Assembly (NCBI GenBank): GCA_025356235.1
Contig: JANXUL010000308.1
Span: 1 to 33,995, forward strand
Length of the DNA stretch: 33,995 nucleotides
Direction of reading: 5' to 3'
Source: Bacteroidota bacterium
Lineage (GTDB): Bacteria > Bacteroidota > Bacteroidia > Chitinophagales > Chitinophagaceae
Below are positions 22,807 through 33,600 of the stretch, piece after piece. How positions within the stretch are numbered: the stretch's first letter is position 1; the number at the start of each line of letters is the position of its first letter. The notes below the pieces were generated by a model. The model was given only the letters and a program-made list of their open reading frames with translations. It had not been told where the DNA came from and searched no databases. Made by a program: the position numbers and the translations under genes.

Positions 22807-25800
22807 ATGAAAGCAACAGGGTTCATTTTCTTATTGTGTATAGTTTTTCCCGCATTCTCACAACAACAGCATCAATTTAAAAACATATCCCCGGATCAAT
22901 CTGCCATAACCTTTGTTAATAAACTTGAAGTTAACGACAGCAAGTTTTTTGATTATAATGACTATGGAAACAGCAGCGGCGTGGGGGTAGGTGATTTTAA
23001 TAATGATGGGTTGACCGATATTTTCTTTAGCGGTAACAGGGTTCCTTTTAAACTATACCTGAATGAAGGCGATTTCCATTTCAAGGATGTAACCAGCCAG
23101 GCGGGAGTTGCTGGAAATGGCAACTGGGGTACCGGGGTTAGTATTGTAGATATTAACGGCGACGGGCTGCTTGATATTTATGTTTCGCATTCCGGTAATT
23201 ATAGCTTTGCCGATTCCAATAAACTTTGTAATGAATTATTTATCAATCAGGGAAACGATGCCGGCGGAGTGCCTCATTTTAAAGAAATGGCCAAAACCTA
23301 TGGGTTGGATTTACCGGGCTCGCAAACAACACAGGTCGTTTTTTTTGATTATGACCATGACGGCGACCTGGATGCCTTTGTTCTCAACCATGCGAAAAAT
23401 ACATATATCGTATTATATGATGCCGCCTATTTTCAAAAGAACCCCAACAAAAATTATGCAAACAGGCTGCTTCGCAATGATGGTGGCCATTTTACAGATG
23501 TAAGCAGGCAGTCAGGTATTCTTAGCTCAAACATCAACTTTGGGCTGGGTGTTATCGTTAGTGATATCAATAATGATGGATGGCCCGACCTTTACTGCAC
23601 ATCCGATTTTGAAGAGCGGGATTATCTTTATATCAACCAGCATGATGGAACATTTAAAGAAAGCCTTGCCTCCAGCATGGGCCATATTTCGAATTTTTCA
23701 ATGGGCGTTGATATTGCCGATATTAATAATGACGGACTTTTGGACCTGATGACGGTAGACATGAAACCCCCATCCAATTACCGGCAAAAAGTAATTGCCA
23801 CACAAGACAATGATGATAAATTCCGAAACCTGGTTAAACTTGGCTTTTATGCACAATATCCCAGGAATATGCTGCAGCTTAACCAGGGAATAGATATAAA
23901 CGGGATCCCCCATTTTTCTGAAATAGGACAGATGGCCGGCGTGGCAGCAACAGACTGGAGCTGGTCACCACTTTTCGCAGATTTTGATAATGACGGCTGG
24001 AAGGACCTTTTTATCTCCTGCGGTTATGCAAACAATGATAACCTGGATGTAAAAAACAGGTATAGAACGGCCAAAGAGCTTCCTGGTCAATCCCTACCAC
24101 TTACCTCACAGTTTTTTAAAAACCGGGAAGGGCAGGGATTTGTAAACGTAAGCAATCAATGGAAAGAAAAAGAAGAAAGCCTGTCGTATGGAGCGGTATA
24201 TGCCGACTTTGATAATGATGGTGCATTAGATCTGGTGATAGCCAATATTAATGATGTTCCGCTTGTTTTAAAAAACACCGGTGGTGGCGGTAATTATCTT
24301 TCGATAAAATTAAATGGAACAGGGCTCAATCGTTTTGCCATAGGCGCAAAAGTAGTTGTACAGAACGCTGCGCAGCAACAGGTACAGGAGCTTCAGCCGG
24401 TAAGGGGTTATGAATCTTCGCAGGATTATATACTTCATTTCGGATTGGGTAAACAAACCACAGCAAACATCAGGGTAACCTGGCCTGATGGAACAGTTAG
24501 TGAGATAAAAGACCAGGCGTGTAACCGGCTGGTTGAACTGCAACAGGTAACCGCAGCGGCACCCGCTCCGGCTGAAAAAAAACCTGCCGCACTTTATAGG
24601 CAAATCAACCTGCCGGAAGCCGGTACATTTATTTCTAAACAAAATGACCACCCTGATTTTAAATACCAGTTTACTTTACCCTATAAGGTGTCAGATGCGG
24701 GACAGGTAGTTGCCATGGGGGATATTAACGGGGATGGGTTGATGGATTATTATATTGGTGGTGAAGCGGGCAGCGAAAAGTTTTTTATGCTGGGTACCAA
24801 AGAAGGGCTTTTCACAAAATTTGATCCGGGTTGTTTTGAAGCAACTGATGATAATATGTCAGCAGTGATTACAGATATTGATAAAGACGGAAACCCGGAT
24901 CTGATCATTGTAAGCCGCAAAGGAAGTAATACACAACCGCAGGTATATAATAAGGATACCATCTATGTTAGCCGCGTATATCAAAATACAGGGAAGGGAA
25001 AATTTTTAGAAATTCCAGGTGCATTAAGCGGCATATCTTCTCCGGTGCGAACCATTGCAGCGGGTGATATAGATAAAGATGGCGACACCGATATATTTAT
25101 TGGCGGCTATACCACACCCATGACCTTCGGCCGCGGGGGGGCAAGCTTTGTTTTCAGGAATGATTCGAAACGGGGTAAAATTTCATTTACGAATATTACC
25201 GCCAACGTATTGCCTTCTCCTTACCTGGGCATGGTTACATCCGCCGAATGGAAAGATATGGATCAGGATGGTTTTCCGGAACTGATGATCGCAGGCGAGT
25301 GGATGAGTTGCCGGTTATTGAAAAATAAAAATGGCCGGCTATCGGATATTTCAAAACAGGCAGGTCTTTCAAAATATAATGGCCTATGGTCCTTTATATC
25401 AGCCATTGATGTAAATGGAGACGGGCTCCTGGATATAGTTGCGGGTAATGTGGGACTTAATAACCCTTTCAATGCAGACAGTACGCATCTTATGAAACTG
25501 CACCTGCTGAATGTTGGAAATGATGTTACACAAGGTGTACCCGTAGTGAGTTGCTATTATAATGATAACAAAGAATACCCCGTATACTACCGTGACGAAT
25601 TACTGGCAGCTATTCAACCCTTGCGAAAAGTTTTTGTTGATTATGATTTATATGCAAAAACCACCATGCCCGATTTAATAAAATTATCGGCAGCAACTGA
25701 AGACACTTTACTTACCTGCAATACATTGGTATCGGGTGTTTTTTTAAATGATGGCCACGATCACTTTAATTTTTTACCTTTCCCGACGCGCGGCCAGGAA

Positions 25801-26079
25801 AGCAGGATCAATGCAGTAACACAAACCGAAATAAACGGGCTGGTGGCAGGAGGAAACTTCTTCGGTTACAGAACGCAGTTCGGAATGGAAGATGCGATGC
25901 CATTGATTTTGCTAAAAAATACGAATAGGCAATGGGAAGCTATGGACCCATCGGTTACGGGCCTTTTTACTACAGGACAGGTGTCGCGGCTTATTTTTTA
26001 TACGTTCAACAATAAAGAGAGGATACTTGTTTTCCGAAAAAATGAAAGCCCACAAATATTTGAAAGTAACCATCCTTAA
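22807..26079 (+). CDS. CRTAC1-type FG-GAP/VCBS repeat protein with ASPIC/UnbV domain
   Basis: 1090 residues from ATG 22807, with a signal peptide (ATGFIFLLCIVFPAFSQQ). At least twelve calcium-binding FG-GAP/VCBS blades are visible as D-x-(N/D)-x-D-G-x-x-D motifs: seven before residue ~480 (DFNNDGLTDIFF, DINGDGLLDIYV, DYDHDGDLDAFV, DINNDGWPDLYC, DINNDGLLDLMT, DFDNDGWKDLFI, DFDNDGALDLVI) and five after residue ~640. Between them lies the ASPIC/UnbV domain (~495-575; GNYLSIKLNGTGLNRFAIGAKVVV, then QPVRGYESSQ and LHFGLG, IRVTWPDG). Two beta-propellers joined by an ASPIC domain is the CRTAC1 layout, an exported protein of unknown ligand. The next gene overlaps its 3' end, so the pair are coupled. 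Confidence 0.93.
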   Translation: MKATGFIFLLCIVFPAFSQQQHQFKNISPDQSAITFVNKLEVNDSKFFDYNDYGNSSGVGVGDFNNDGLTDIFFSGNRVPFKLYLNEGDFHFKDVTSQAGVAGNGNWGTGVSIVDINGDGLLDIYVSHSGNYSFADSNKLCNELFINQGNDAGGVPHFKEMAKTYGLDLPGSQTTQVVFFDYDHDGDLDAFVLNHAKNTYIVLYDAAYFQKNPNKNYANRLLRNDGGHFTDVSRQSGILSSNINFGLGVIVSDINNDGWPDLYCTSDFEERDYLYINQHDGTFKESLASSMGHISNFSMGVDIADINNDGLLDLMTVDMKPPSNYRQKVIATQDNDDKFRNLVKLGFYAQYPRNMLQLNQGIDINGIPHFSEIGQMAGVAATDWSWSPLFADFDNDGWKDLFISCGYANNDNLDVKNRYRTAKELPGQSLPLTSQFFKNREGQGFVNVSNQWKEKEESLSYGAVYADFDNDGALDLVIANINDVPLVLKNTGGGGNYLSIKLNGTGLNRFAIGAKVVVQNAAQQQVQELQPVRGYESSQDYILHFGLGKQTTANIRVTWPDGTVSEIKDQACNRLVELQQVTAAAPAPAEKKPAALYRQINLPEAGTFISKQNDHPDFKYQFTLPYKVSDAGQVVAMGDINGDGLMDYYIGGEAGSEKFFMLGTKEGLFTKFDPGCFEATDDNMSAVITDIDKDGNPDLIIVSRKGSNTQPQVYNKDTIYVSRVYQNTGKGKFLEIPGALSGISSPVRTIAAGDIDKDGDTDIFIGGYTTPMTFGRGGASFVFRNDSKRGKISFTNITANVLPSPYLGMVTSAEWKDMDQDGFPELMIAGEWMSCRLLKNKNGRLSDISKQAGLSKYNGLWSFISAIDVNGDGLLDIVAGNVGLNNPFNADSTHLMKLHLLNVGNDVTQGVPVVSCYYNDNKEYPVYYRDELLAAIQPLRKVFVDYDLYAKTTMPDLIKLSAATEDTLLTCNTLVSGVFLNDGHDHFNFLPFPTRGQESRINAVTQTEINGLVAGGNFFGYRTQFGMEDAMPLILLKNTNRQWEAMDPSVTGLFTTGQVSRLIFYTFNNKERILVFRKNESPQIFESNHP

Positions 26080-27382
26080 TATATTTATTATACTTGGTAT
26101 CATCTTTTCTTCAGCGGGAAACAGTAGGGCTGTATTTCAAAAAGAAGATGATCCATATCCTTTATTTTTCTTACAGAAGAACCTGACTGCAATACTGATT
26201 AATGATAATATTTCCCCGCCTGCTGCAGCAAGGGATTATGTATACCCGCAATTGGCAGCCTATTATATTCTTTCCCTGCAGGTTTCCGGAAAAAAAATAT
26301 ACGATAGCATCCGCCATTTTCCACATATCCGTTTAGGGGATAAAGAGGTGTATTCAAGGTCGCTTGCGGCTGCCTACGCTTTTTATGAAGTAGCAAGAAA
26401 AATAATTTATACGGAACAGCCCTTTGTTGATTCATTCCCTGTTTTATTGGACTGGTATACAAAGAAGGGGTTAACCCCTTCACTTTTTGCGCCCTCAAAA
26501 AAAATGGGGGAAGCCGTTGCCGAACAGATTATCCAATGGATGAATGGAGATGGATTTATTGAAACCAGGCGTATGAATAAATACGTTTTGCAGACTGCGC
26601 CCGGTAAGTGGCAGCCCACCGCCCCGGGTTACTTTGCCGCAGTAGAACCGCATTGGGGTGAAATTAGACCTTTATTTATAAGTACTATGAATGGCCTGCA
26701 ACGCTTTTCCCCGAAACTTTTTGATACTGCCGTACAAAGCAAATATTACCAGGAAGCAAAAAAGGTATATGACATCGCATCCAACCTTACAAATGAGCAA
26801 AAGCAAATTGCGGCATTCTGGGATTGTAACCCATTTGCACTTCGTACTTCGGGCCATGTGCAGCAATTTGTAAAAAAAATGTCGCCGGGTGCCCATTGGT
26901 TACATATTGCCGAGATTGCCTGTAAGAAAAAGCAACTCGGTATTAAGGAAGCAAGCCGGGTATTAGCCCTCACAGCGGCCACCATTTTCGATGCATTTAT
27001 TCAAACCTGGGGCATGAAATACGAATTTAGTAGTATAAGGCCGGAAACTTTTATTCAACAATCAGGTATGGATGCGGGATGGCAGCCATTTATACAGTGC
27101 CCCCCCTTTCCCGAATTTCCGAGCGGCCATGCGGTTATATCCAGTGCTTCGGCCAGCGTACTTACTAATTTTTTTGGAGCAGGGTTTCAATACACAGATG
27201 ATACCGAAACCTTTTTTGGGCTGCCAATAAGAAATTTCCGGTCTTTTAAAGAAGCTGCCGCCGAGGCAAGTATCAGCAGGGTATATGGTGGTATACATTA
27301 CCCTTCTTCCTGCATTACCGGGGAACGGATAGGCGAAAAGGTTGCGTATTTGATCCTACAAAAAACCACCCTAAAAAAATAA
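26042..27382 (+). CDS. Vanadium-dependent haloperoxidase-like / PAP2-superfamily protein
   Basis: 446 residues from ATG 26042, overlapping the CRTAC1 gene by 38 bases; a TTG at 26027 would be longer but is a poorer start. An N-terminal hydrophobic segment (TILNIFIILGIIFSSA) exports or anchors it. The vanadate/phosphate-binding site of the family is complete and in order: Lys326 and Arg333 (KYEFSSIRP), PSGH (360-363, His363), then Arg413 in SRVYGGIHYP with the axial His419. This pattern belongs to bacterial vanadium chloroperoxidase-like proteins, which share their fold with PAP2 acid phosphatases. Oxidation of halide and simple phosphatase action cannot be told apart from sequence. A weak ACCCGC/GCGGGT hairpin lies just after the stop (27382-27410). 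Confidence 0.9.
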   Translation: MKAHKYLKVTILNIFIILGIIFSSAGNSRAVFQKEDDPYPLFFLQKNLTAILINDNISPPAAARDYVYPQLAAYYILSLQVSGKKIYDSIRHFPHIRLGDKEVYSRSLAAAYAFYEVARKIIYTEQPFVDSFPVLLDWYTKKGLTPSLFAPSKKMGEAVAEQIIQWMNGDGFIETRRMNKYVLQTAPGKWQPTAPGYFAAVEPHWGEIRPLFISTMNGLQRFSPKLFDTAVQSKYYQEAKKVYDIASNLTNEQKQIAAFWDCNPFALRTSGHVQQFVKKMSPGAHWLHIAEIACKKKQLGIKEASRVLALTAATIFDAFIQTWGMKYEFSSIRPETFIQQSGMDAGWQPFIQCPPFPEFPSGHAVISSASASVLTNFFGAGFQYTDDTETFFGLPIRNFRSFKEAAAEASISRVYGGIHYPSSCITGERIGEKVAYLILQKTTLKK

Positions 27383-27601
27383 CCCGCCCCTGCCCAGCTG
27401 AATAGCGGGTATTGGTTTGTCTATTGAAATATAATCGATTAGACTGCCGCGATTCTTGAAAATTAATGCCTCTTTTTTGTTAAATCTAAACAGATTAAAC
27501 AAATCAAAAAAACACCTCCTGATTTTTTACATCTACTTTTTCCGCCACTGTCGTCTACTAATTAACCCTGTATATCAAATATATTCCTACGCTAGTTTGT
27601 C

Positions 27602-27630
27602 ATACACTACTTTAACATTTCGTAGTGTAT
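27602..27630. promoter_or_regulatory. 9-bp dyad in the adhesin leader
   Basis: ATACACTAC (27602-27610) and GTAGTGTAT (27622-27630) are perfect inverted copies around 11 bases, 30 bases upstream of the adhesin ATG. A TAGTTTG close to a Bacteroidota -7 box lies just before it (27592-27598). The dyad could be an operator just downstream of the promoter or a leader hairpin controlling translation. Confidence 0.5.
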
Positions 27631-27660
27631 CTACTACATTGTTGCAATCAAAACTAAATT

Positions 27661-30600
27661 ATGCGTATTAACTCTACCCTAAAGGCATTATCTGTAAAAA
27701 GTACTGCCATTTTTATTTTGTTTTTTGCCCTTGTTTCATTTCAGTCAAATGGACAGAGTGTAAGCAACCCAATACTTAACTCGGGTGCTAACCCCCAGTG
27801 TGTTCCTAGTGGCCAGGGTACCACAATTATGGTAAACTATAGCAGTAATACCGGATCCTCCGATTATTATGCTACCGGGCAGGCTTATTATACCTGGCAG
27901 TATGCATCAAGTGAGTTTGGTAGTTATTCTAATCTATATAACCAATACGGAAATTCCAACTATTATTACGTAGCTCCGGGGCAGGGTGGTTGGTACCGGT
28001 GCCAGATCAGCCAGCAGTTTAACCACCAGGTTGCGTATAGTTGCGGAACCTTTGGTAATTCAACCTGCTACAATAATTATCCGTATAGTAGTGGTGCTAC
28101 TTCAGGGGGATACCAGGTAGTTTCCAATAATCCTTATTTATACAGCGGCAATATAACAGGGAGTACTAATATTAATTGTATAGCACAAGGTGCTTTTGTT
28201 GATGTGACGTATTCGGCTGATTATAATACCAGCACAGCAACCGGTGTTAACTGGTCTGTTCCCAGCTGGATGAGTATTTTGCAAATTAATACAAATGGTT
28301 ATACCAGTTACATGACAGCCAGGGTATTTCAAACAGCTGTTGGTGGTGGAACAAATGGTATAATTACTGCTACACCCGTGAATAATGGCTGTAGCGGGAG
28401 TTCTATTAGTTTGAGCGTAACTGCCACAGTACAATCTCCTATCAGTCCGATAGTGGGAAGTGCTGCTATCTGTAAAGGTTTAACATCTCAGTTAACTGAT
28501 GCAACTGCCGGTGGTACCTGGAGCAGCAGCAATACTGCTACAGCTACCGTAAGTTCCACAGGCCTGGTAACAGGTGTCGCAAATGGAACCGCTACCATAT
28601 CTTATACAACCAACAACGGCTGTGCATCTGTTGTAACATTGCCTGTAACGATATCATCGACAACGGTGGCAGGAATAACAGGTATACTGAGTGTTTGTGC
28701 GCTTGCTACCACTCCATTAAGCGATGCTACGGCCGGTGGCACCTGGAGCAGCAGCAATACTTCTCTTTTCACTGTTAACGGCACTGGCCTGCTAACGGCA
28801 AAGGCAATAGCAGGTACAAGCACCGTAACCTATTCCGTTACAACAAATGGCTGTACAACAGCAGAGACAGCTTTGGTAACAGTAAATCCATTACCAGCAG
28901 TAACAGCATCAAAAGTTGATGTGGCTTGTGCCGGTGGCAACACAGGAAGTATTACCATTAGTGCTACAAACGGCACTGCACCTTACCAGTATTCAATAAA
29001 TGGCGGTGCTGGTTACCAGAGCAGTAATGTATTTTCAGGATTAGCAGCAGGAACATATACTATATTAGTTAAGAGCGCAGGGGCCTCAGGTTGTACATCA
29101 ACCAGCCAGGCGGTTACCATAGCTACTGTAACAGATGTAACCAAACCTGTTCCGGATGTTACCAACTTATCCGTGATAAATGGCGAGTGTTCTGCAACCG
29201 TTACTTCTGCACCTACAGCAACAGATAATTGTGCAGGCCACATAACGGGTACCACAACAGATGCTACTACCTATTCTGCACAGGGTACCTATACGATTAA
29301 CTGGAAATATAATGATGGTAATGGAAACATTGCTACACAAACACAAACGGTGATCGTGAAAGATGATATTAAACCGGTTATCACCTGCGCGCCGCCTATT
29401 ACCGTTATGAATGATGCGGGCCTTTGCACTGCCAAGGTTACCGTTACGCCCCCAACGGTAACAGATAACTGCCAGAACCCTCCGGGAAATGCTTTGGACT
29501 TTGATGGTATTAATGATTATGTATCTGTGGCTAACGGACTCCCATCCATGAATGAAATGACTATTGAAACATGGTTAAATCCAAGAAACATCAGTAACTG
29601 GGATGTAATCATGAATTACAATTCGTTCAGCACAGGAGATGTACACTTTCAGTTCTTCCCTAATGGAACACTTGAATTCTCTGTGGCAGGAAACTCACCA
29701 ACAGACCAGTTTACAACAGCTTCTTTCAATAATAATCAATGGTATCATTTTGCGGCAGTGTATTCGGCTGTTGGTAAATACGTTAAATTCTATCTTAACG
29801 GACAATTGATCGATACCCGTACATACACAACGGCTATTGCTACCTCCTCCAATGTGCCTTATGGTATTGGCGGATGGCAGGGACAAAGATATTTTGATGG
29901 CAGTCTTGATGACCTGCGCATCTGGAATGTTGCCCGTACACAATCACAAATCCAGGTGAGTATGAATAATACTTTGTTGGGTAATGAAGCCGGATTATTG
30001 GCCTATTATAATTTTAACCAGGGTAATGCCTGTGCCGATAATACGGGTGTGAATACAGTACCGGACCTGGCAGCAGGCGGAGCGCATTCAGGTATATTGC
30101 AGAATTTCGCATTGGATGGCAGCCAGGAATGTACCTCTAACTGGACAAATGGCGCGCCAACTACAGGTATCAGCCTTACAAATAATATAACGAATACAGC
30201 GGATGCTTCAGGTATTTATCAGGTAGGCACAACCAATGTGATCTGGACCGCGACCGATGCGGCAGGCAATAGTTCAACCTGTACGCAGGTAATAACTGTA
30301 ACGGCCCCTGAAATAGATATTACCGGAAATAGCGTTTCCATTGTAAAAGGAACGACAACAACTTCTGCAACAGATAATACAGACTTCGGTAACGTAAATG
30401 CCGGAACACCGGTTAGTAAAAACTTTACCATACAAAATACAGGCTCATCACCATTAACCGTTTCTTCTATTAATGTAAACGGAACGGATGCTTCTGAATT
30501 TGTTGTAAGCGGTATCAGTTTCCCGGCTACCATTGCGGCCAATAGTACTGCCAGTTTTGATGTAACATTCCAATCAAATCGTACCGGTACAGCAACAGCA

Positions 30601-33600
30601 ACCATTACTATCAATAATGATGATTGTAATGAAGCGTCGTATGATTTTGTTGTTAAGGCACAAAGCACCTGTATCGCACCATCTTTTGGTAATATCAACG
30701 TATACATACAAAGTTCTACCGGCGCAAGCAGTTGTACGGCGGTAGTAACCTATCCATTATCAACGGGTGGCGTACCTGCACCGGCAGTTACTTATGTATT
30801 TTCTGGGGCAACCACAGGAACCGGAACCGGAACAGGTAGTGGACAGGTTTTCAATAAAGGAATAACACATGTTGTGGTAACAGCTACCAACCCATGTGGT
30901 GCCCCATCAACCGCGTTTGATGTAACTGTAGTGGATGATGTGAAACCTGTAGTAATCACAAAAAATAATACAATCTATCTTGATGCAACAGGCCATGCAA
31001 CAATTACCGCTTCCGCTATTGATAACGGAAGCCATGATAATTGCGGTACGGTAACGTTGTTAACAAATAGCAGTGGTATCATCTGTGGCACAGCTGCAGA
31101 AGGAAGCTCGCTTACCTTAATAGCACCCGCCGGTAAGGTGATCACTGGTATTAATTTCGCCAGTTATGGTACACCAACAGGCTCATGTGGAAGTTTTGTG
31201 TTGGGCGGTTGCAATGCAAGTAACAGCATGAGTATTGTTTCAGGCATGGCAATCGGACAAAACACCGTTACTATCGCTGCATCGAACGGCGTATTTGGTG
31301 ACCCATGTGGTGGCACAGTAAAAAGATTGTATGTAGAAGCGGCCTATGCAAGCACGGGCACATCTAATACGTTGGATTGTAGTAAACTGGGTAATAACCA
31401 GGTTACCCTCATTGTAACCGATGCTGATGGTAATTCTGAATCCGGTACAGCCACATTAACAGTTGTGGATAGTACAAGACCGGCTGTTCGTACAAAAAAT
31501 ATCACACTTTGTCTAGATGCAAACGGCAACGCAGTGATTACACCGGCCATGATAGAAAACGGCTCTACTGATAATTGCAGTATTGCTTCTTATACACTTG
31601 ATAAAACAACTTTCAACAGCAGCAATGTTGGTGCCAATACAGTTACATTGAGTGTAACCGATGGTAGCGGCAATATCGGCACTGCCACAGCTATTGTAAC
31701 CATTAACGCCTTACCGGTTCAGTATACTGTAACAGGAGGAGGTGCTTATTGTACAGGTTCGGCAGGTGTAGCTGTTGGATTAAGTAATTCACAAACAGGT
31801 ATAAACTACCAGTTGAAGAAGGGAGGCGTTAATGTAGGATCTGTGATAGCCGGTACGGGTTCGGCATTGACTTTTGGTATTCAAACTGCTGCCGGTACTT
31901 ATACTGTTGCGGCAACCAATGCTTCAACCGGATGTGCTGATGTTATGAATGGAAATGCGGTAGTAGTGGTGAATACATCTCCTGCTGTGGTAGTTACCCC
32001 GGCAACATCGGTTATTTGTGCAGGCAATTCTGTTACATTAACTGCATCACAAAATGTATCGCAAACAAGAACGTATAGCATTCCTCTGGCCAATCTGGTA
32101 AATCTGCCCAGCAGTTGTGTGGGTGGTAATTATGGTGGCAACAACGGAGGATTTAAATGGACAGATATTGGTACTGGTACAGTAACCAATGTGCGCATAC
32201 AGTTATCTATAGGGATTGAATGTAATATATCAACCTATTCACATATTGGTTCACTTAACGGATTGGGAACGACTGCAGCATTCTCAGTAGCCACAGCAAA
32301 CTGCGCCTGTGCTGTACGTGCAACTCCGGCCCTCTTTACTTTAAATTTTGTTCCCTCAAATTATGTTGTAGGAGGCTTAAATACGTTTACACTTAGCAGC
32401 GCAAATACTTTCGGACTAATCTCTGCTGCTTCGTTAAGTAATGCTTATGCAATTGTTACGGTAACCTATGGCGGCGGTGGCAACACAGTTACCAATTGGT
32501 CATGGACACCTGGAGGTGCAACTACCCAAAGTATTACTGTATCACCATCAGCCACTACTTCTTATTCCGTTACAGGTACAGATGCCAATGGTTGTTCAGG
32601 AACGGCTACCTCTGCTGTAACGGTTAACCCATTACCAACTGTTTACAATGTAACGGGTGGTGGTATTGCTTGTGGAACGGGCGTAACAGTAGGTCTTGCC
32701 GGCTCACAAAGCGGAATCAAATACCAATTAAAAAATGGTGCAACGAATGTGGGTACTGCGGTTAATGGTACTGGTGCAGCCATCACCTTTGGCAACCAGT
32801 CTTCAGCAGGAAACTATACAGTTGTTGCAACCAACAATACAACCAGCTGTTCAGTTTCAATGAATGGATCAGCAATAGTAACTACAGGCTCTGCTCCGGT
32901 ATTTGCCAATACAAATAGTTCTATTCAGGCATTTACCTCTGGTACTTCATGTGATGCTGCAGTTACGTATTCCTTAAGTATAAGTGGCGCACCGTCACCT
33001 GCTGTTTCTTATGTGCTAACCGGAACAACTACCGGAAGCGGTGCAGGAACAGGTAGTGGATTAACCTTCAACAGGGGGGTAACACATGTAGCGGTAACTG
33101 CCAGCAATGGTTGTGGTACCGTGGTGAATAATTTTGATGTAACCGTAACCGATAATATACCTCCAACCATTACAGCGCCTGCTGCTATAACAGTAAATAA
33201 TGATCCAGGTGTATGCGGTGCAGTGGTAACCCTGGGCAACGCGGTAACTGCAGATAACTGCGGGGTTGCAAGCGTAACCAATGACGGTGCATCGTTTGCC
33301 ACTGAAGGATTGTATCCTGTAGGTACAACAACGGTTACCTGGACAGTAACAGACAATAATGGCCTCACAGCCACGGCAACACAAATAGTAATCGTATCCG
33401 ATAATGAAAAACCTGTTCCGGTAATAGCAACATTACCAACAGTAACTGGGGAGTGCTCGGCCACTGTTAATGCACCAACGGCCACGGATAATTGTGCAGG
33501 TACAATTACTGCAACTACCAATGATGCATTAACATACAATACTCAGGGAATCTATACCATACATTGGAGTTACGATGACGGACATACCAATATATATACA

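Noticed and set aside
28138-33539. Many open frames on the minus strand opposite the adhesin, the longest 176 codons at 33009-33539.
   Set aside because: They are antisense to one long plus-strand frame with clear domains. The Thr/Val/Gly codon bias of the adhesin leaves few stops in the complement.
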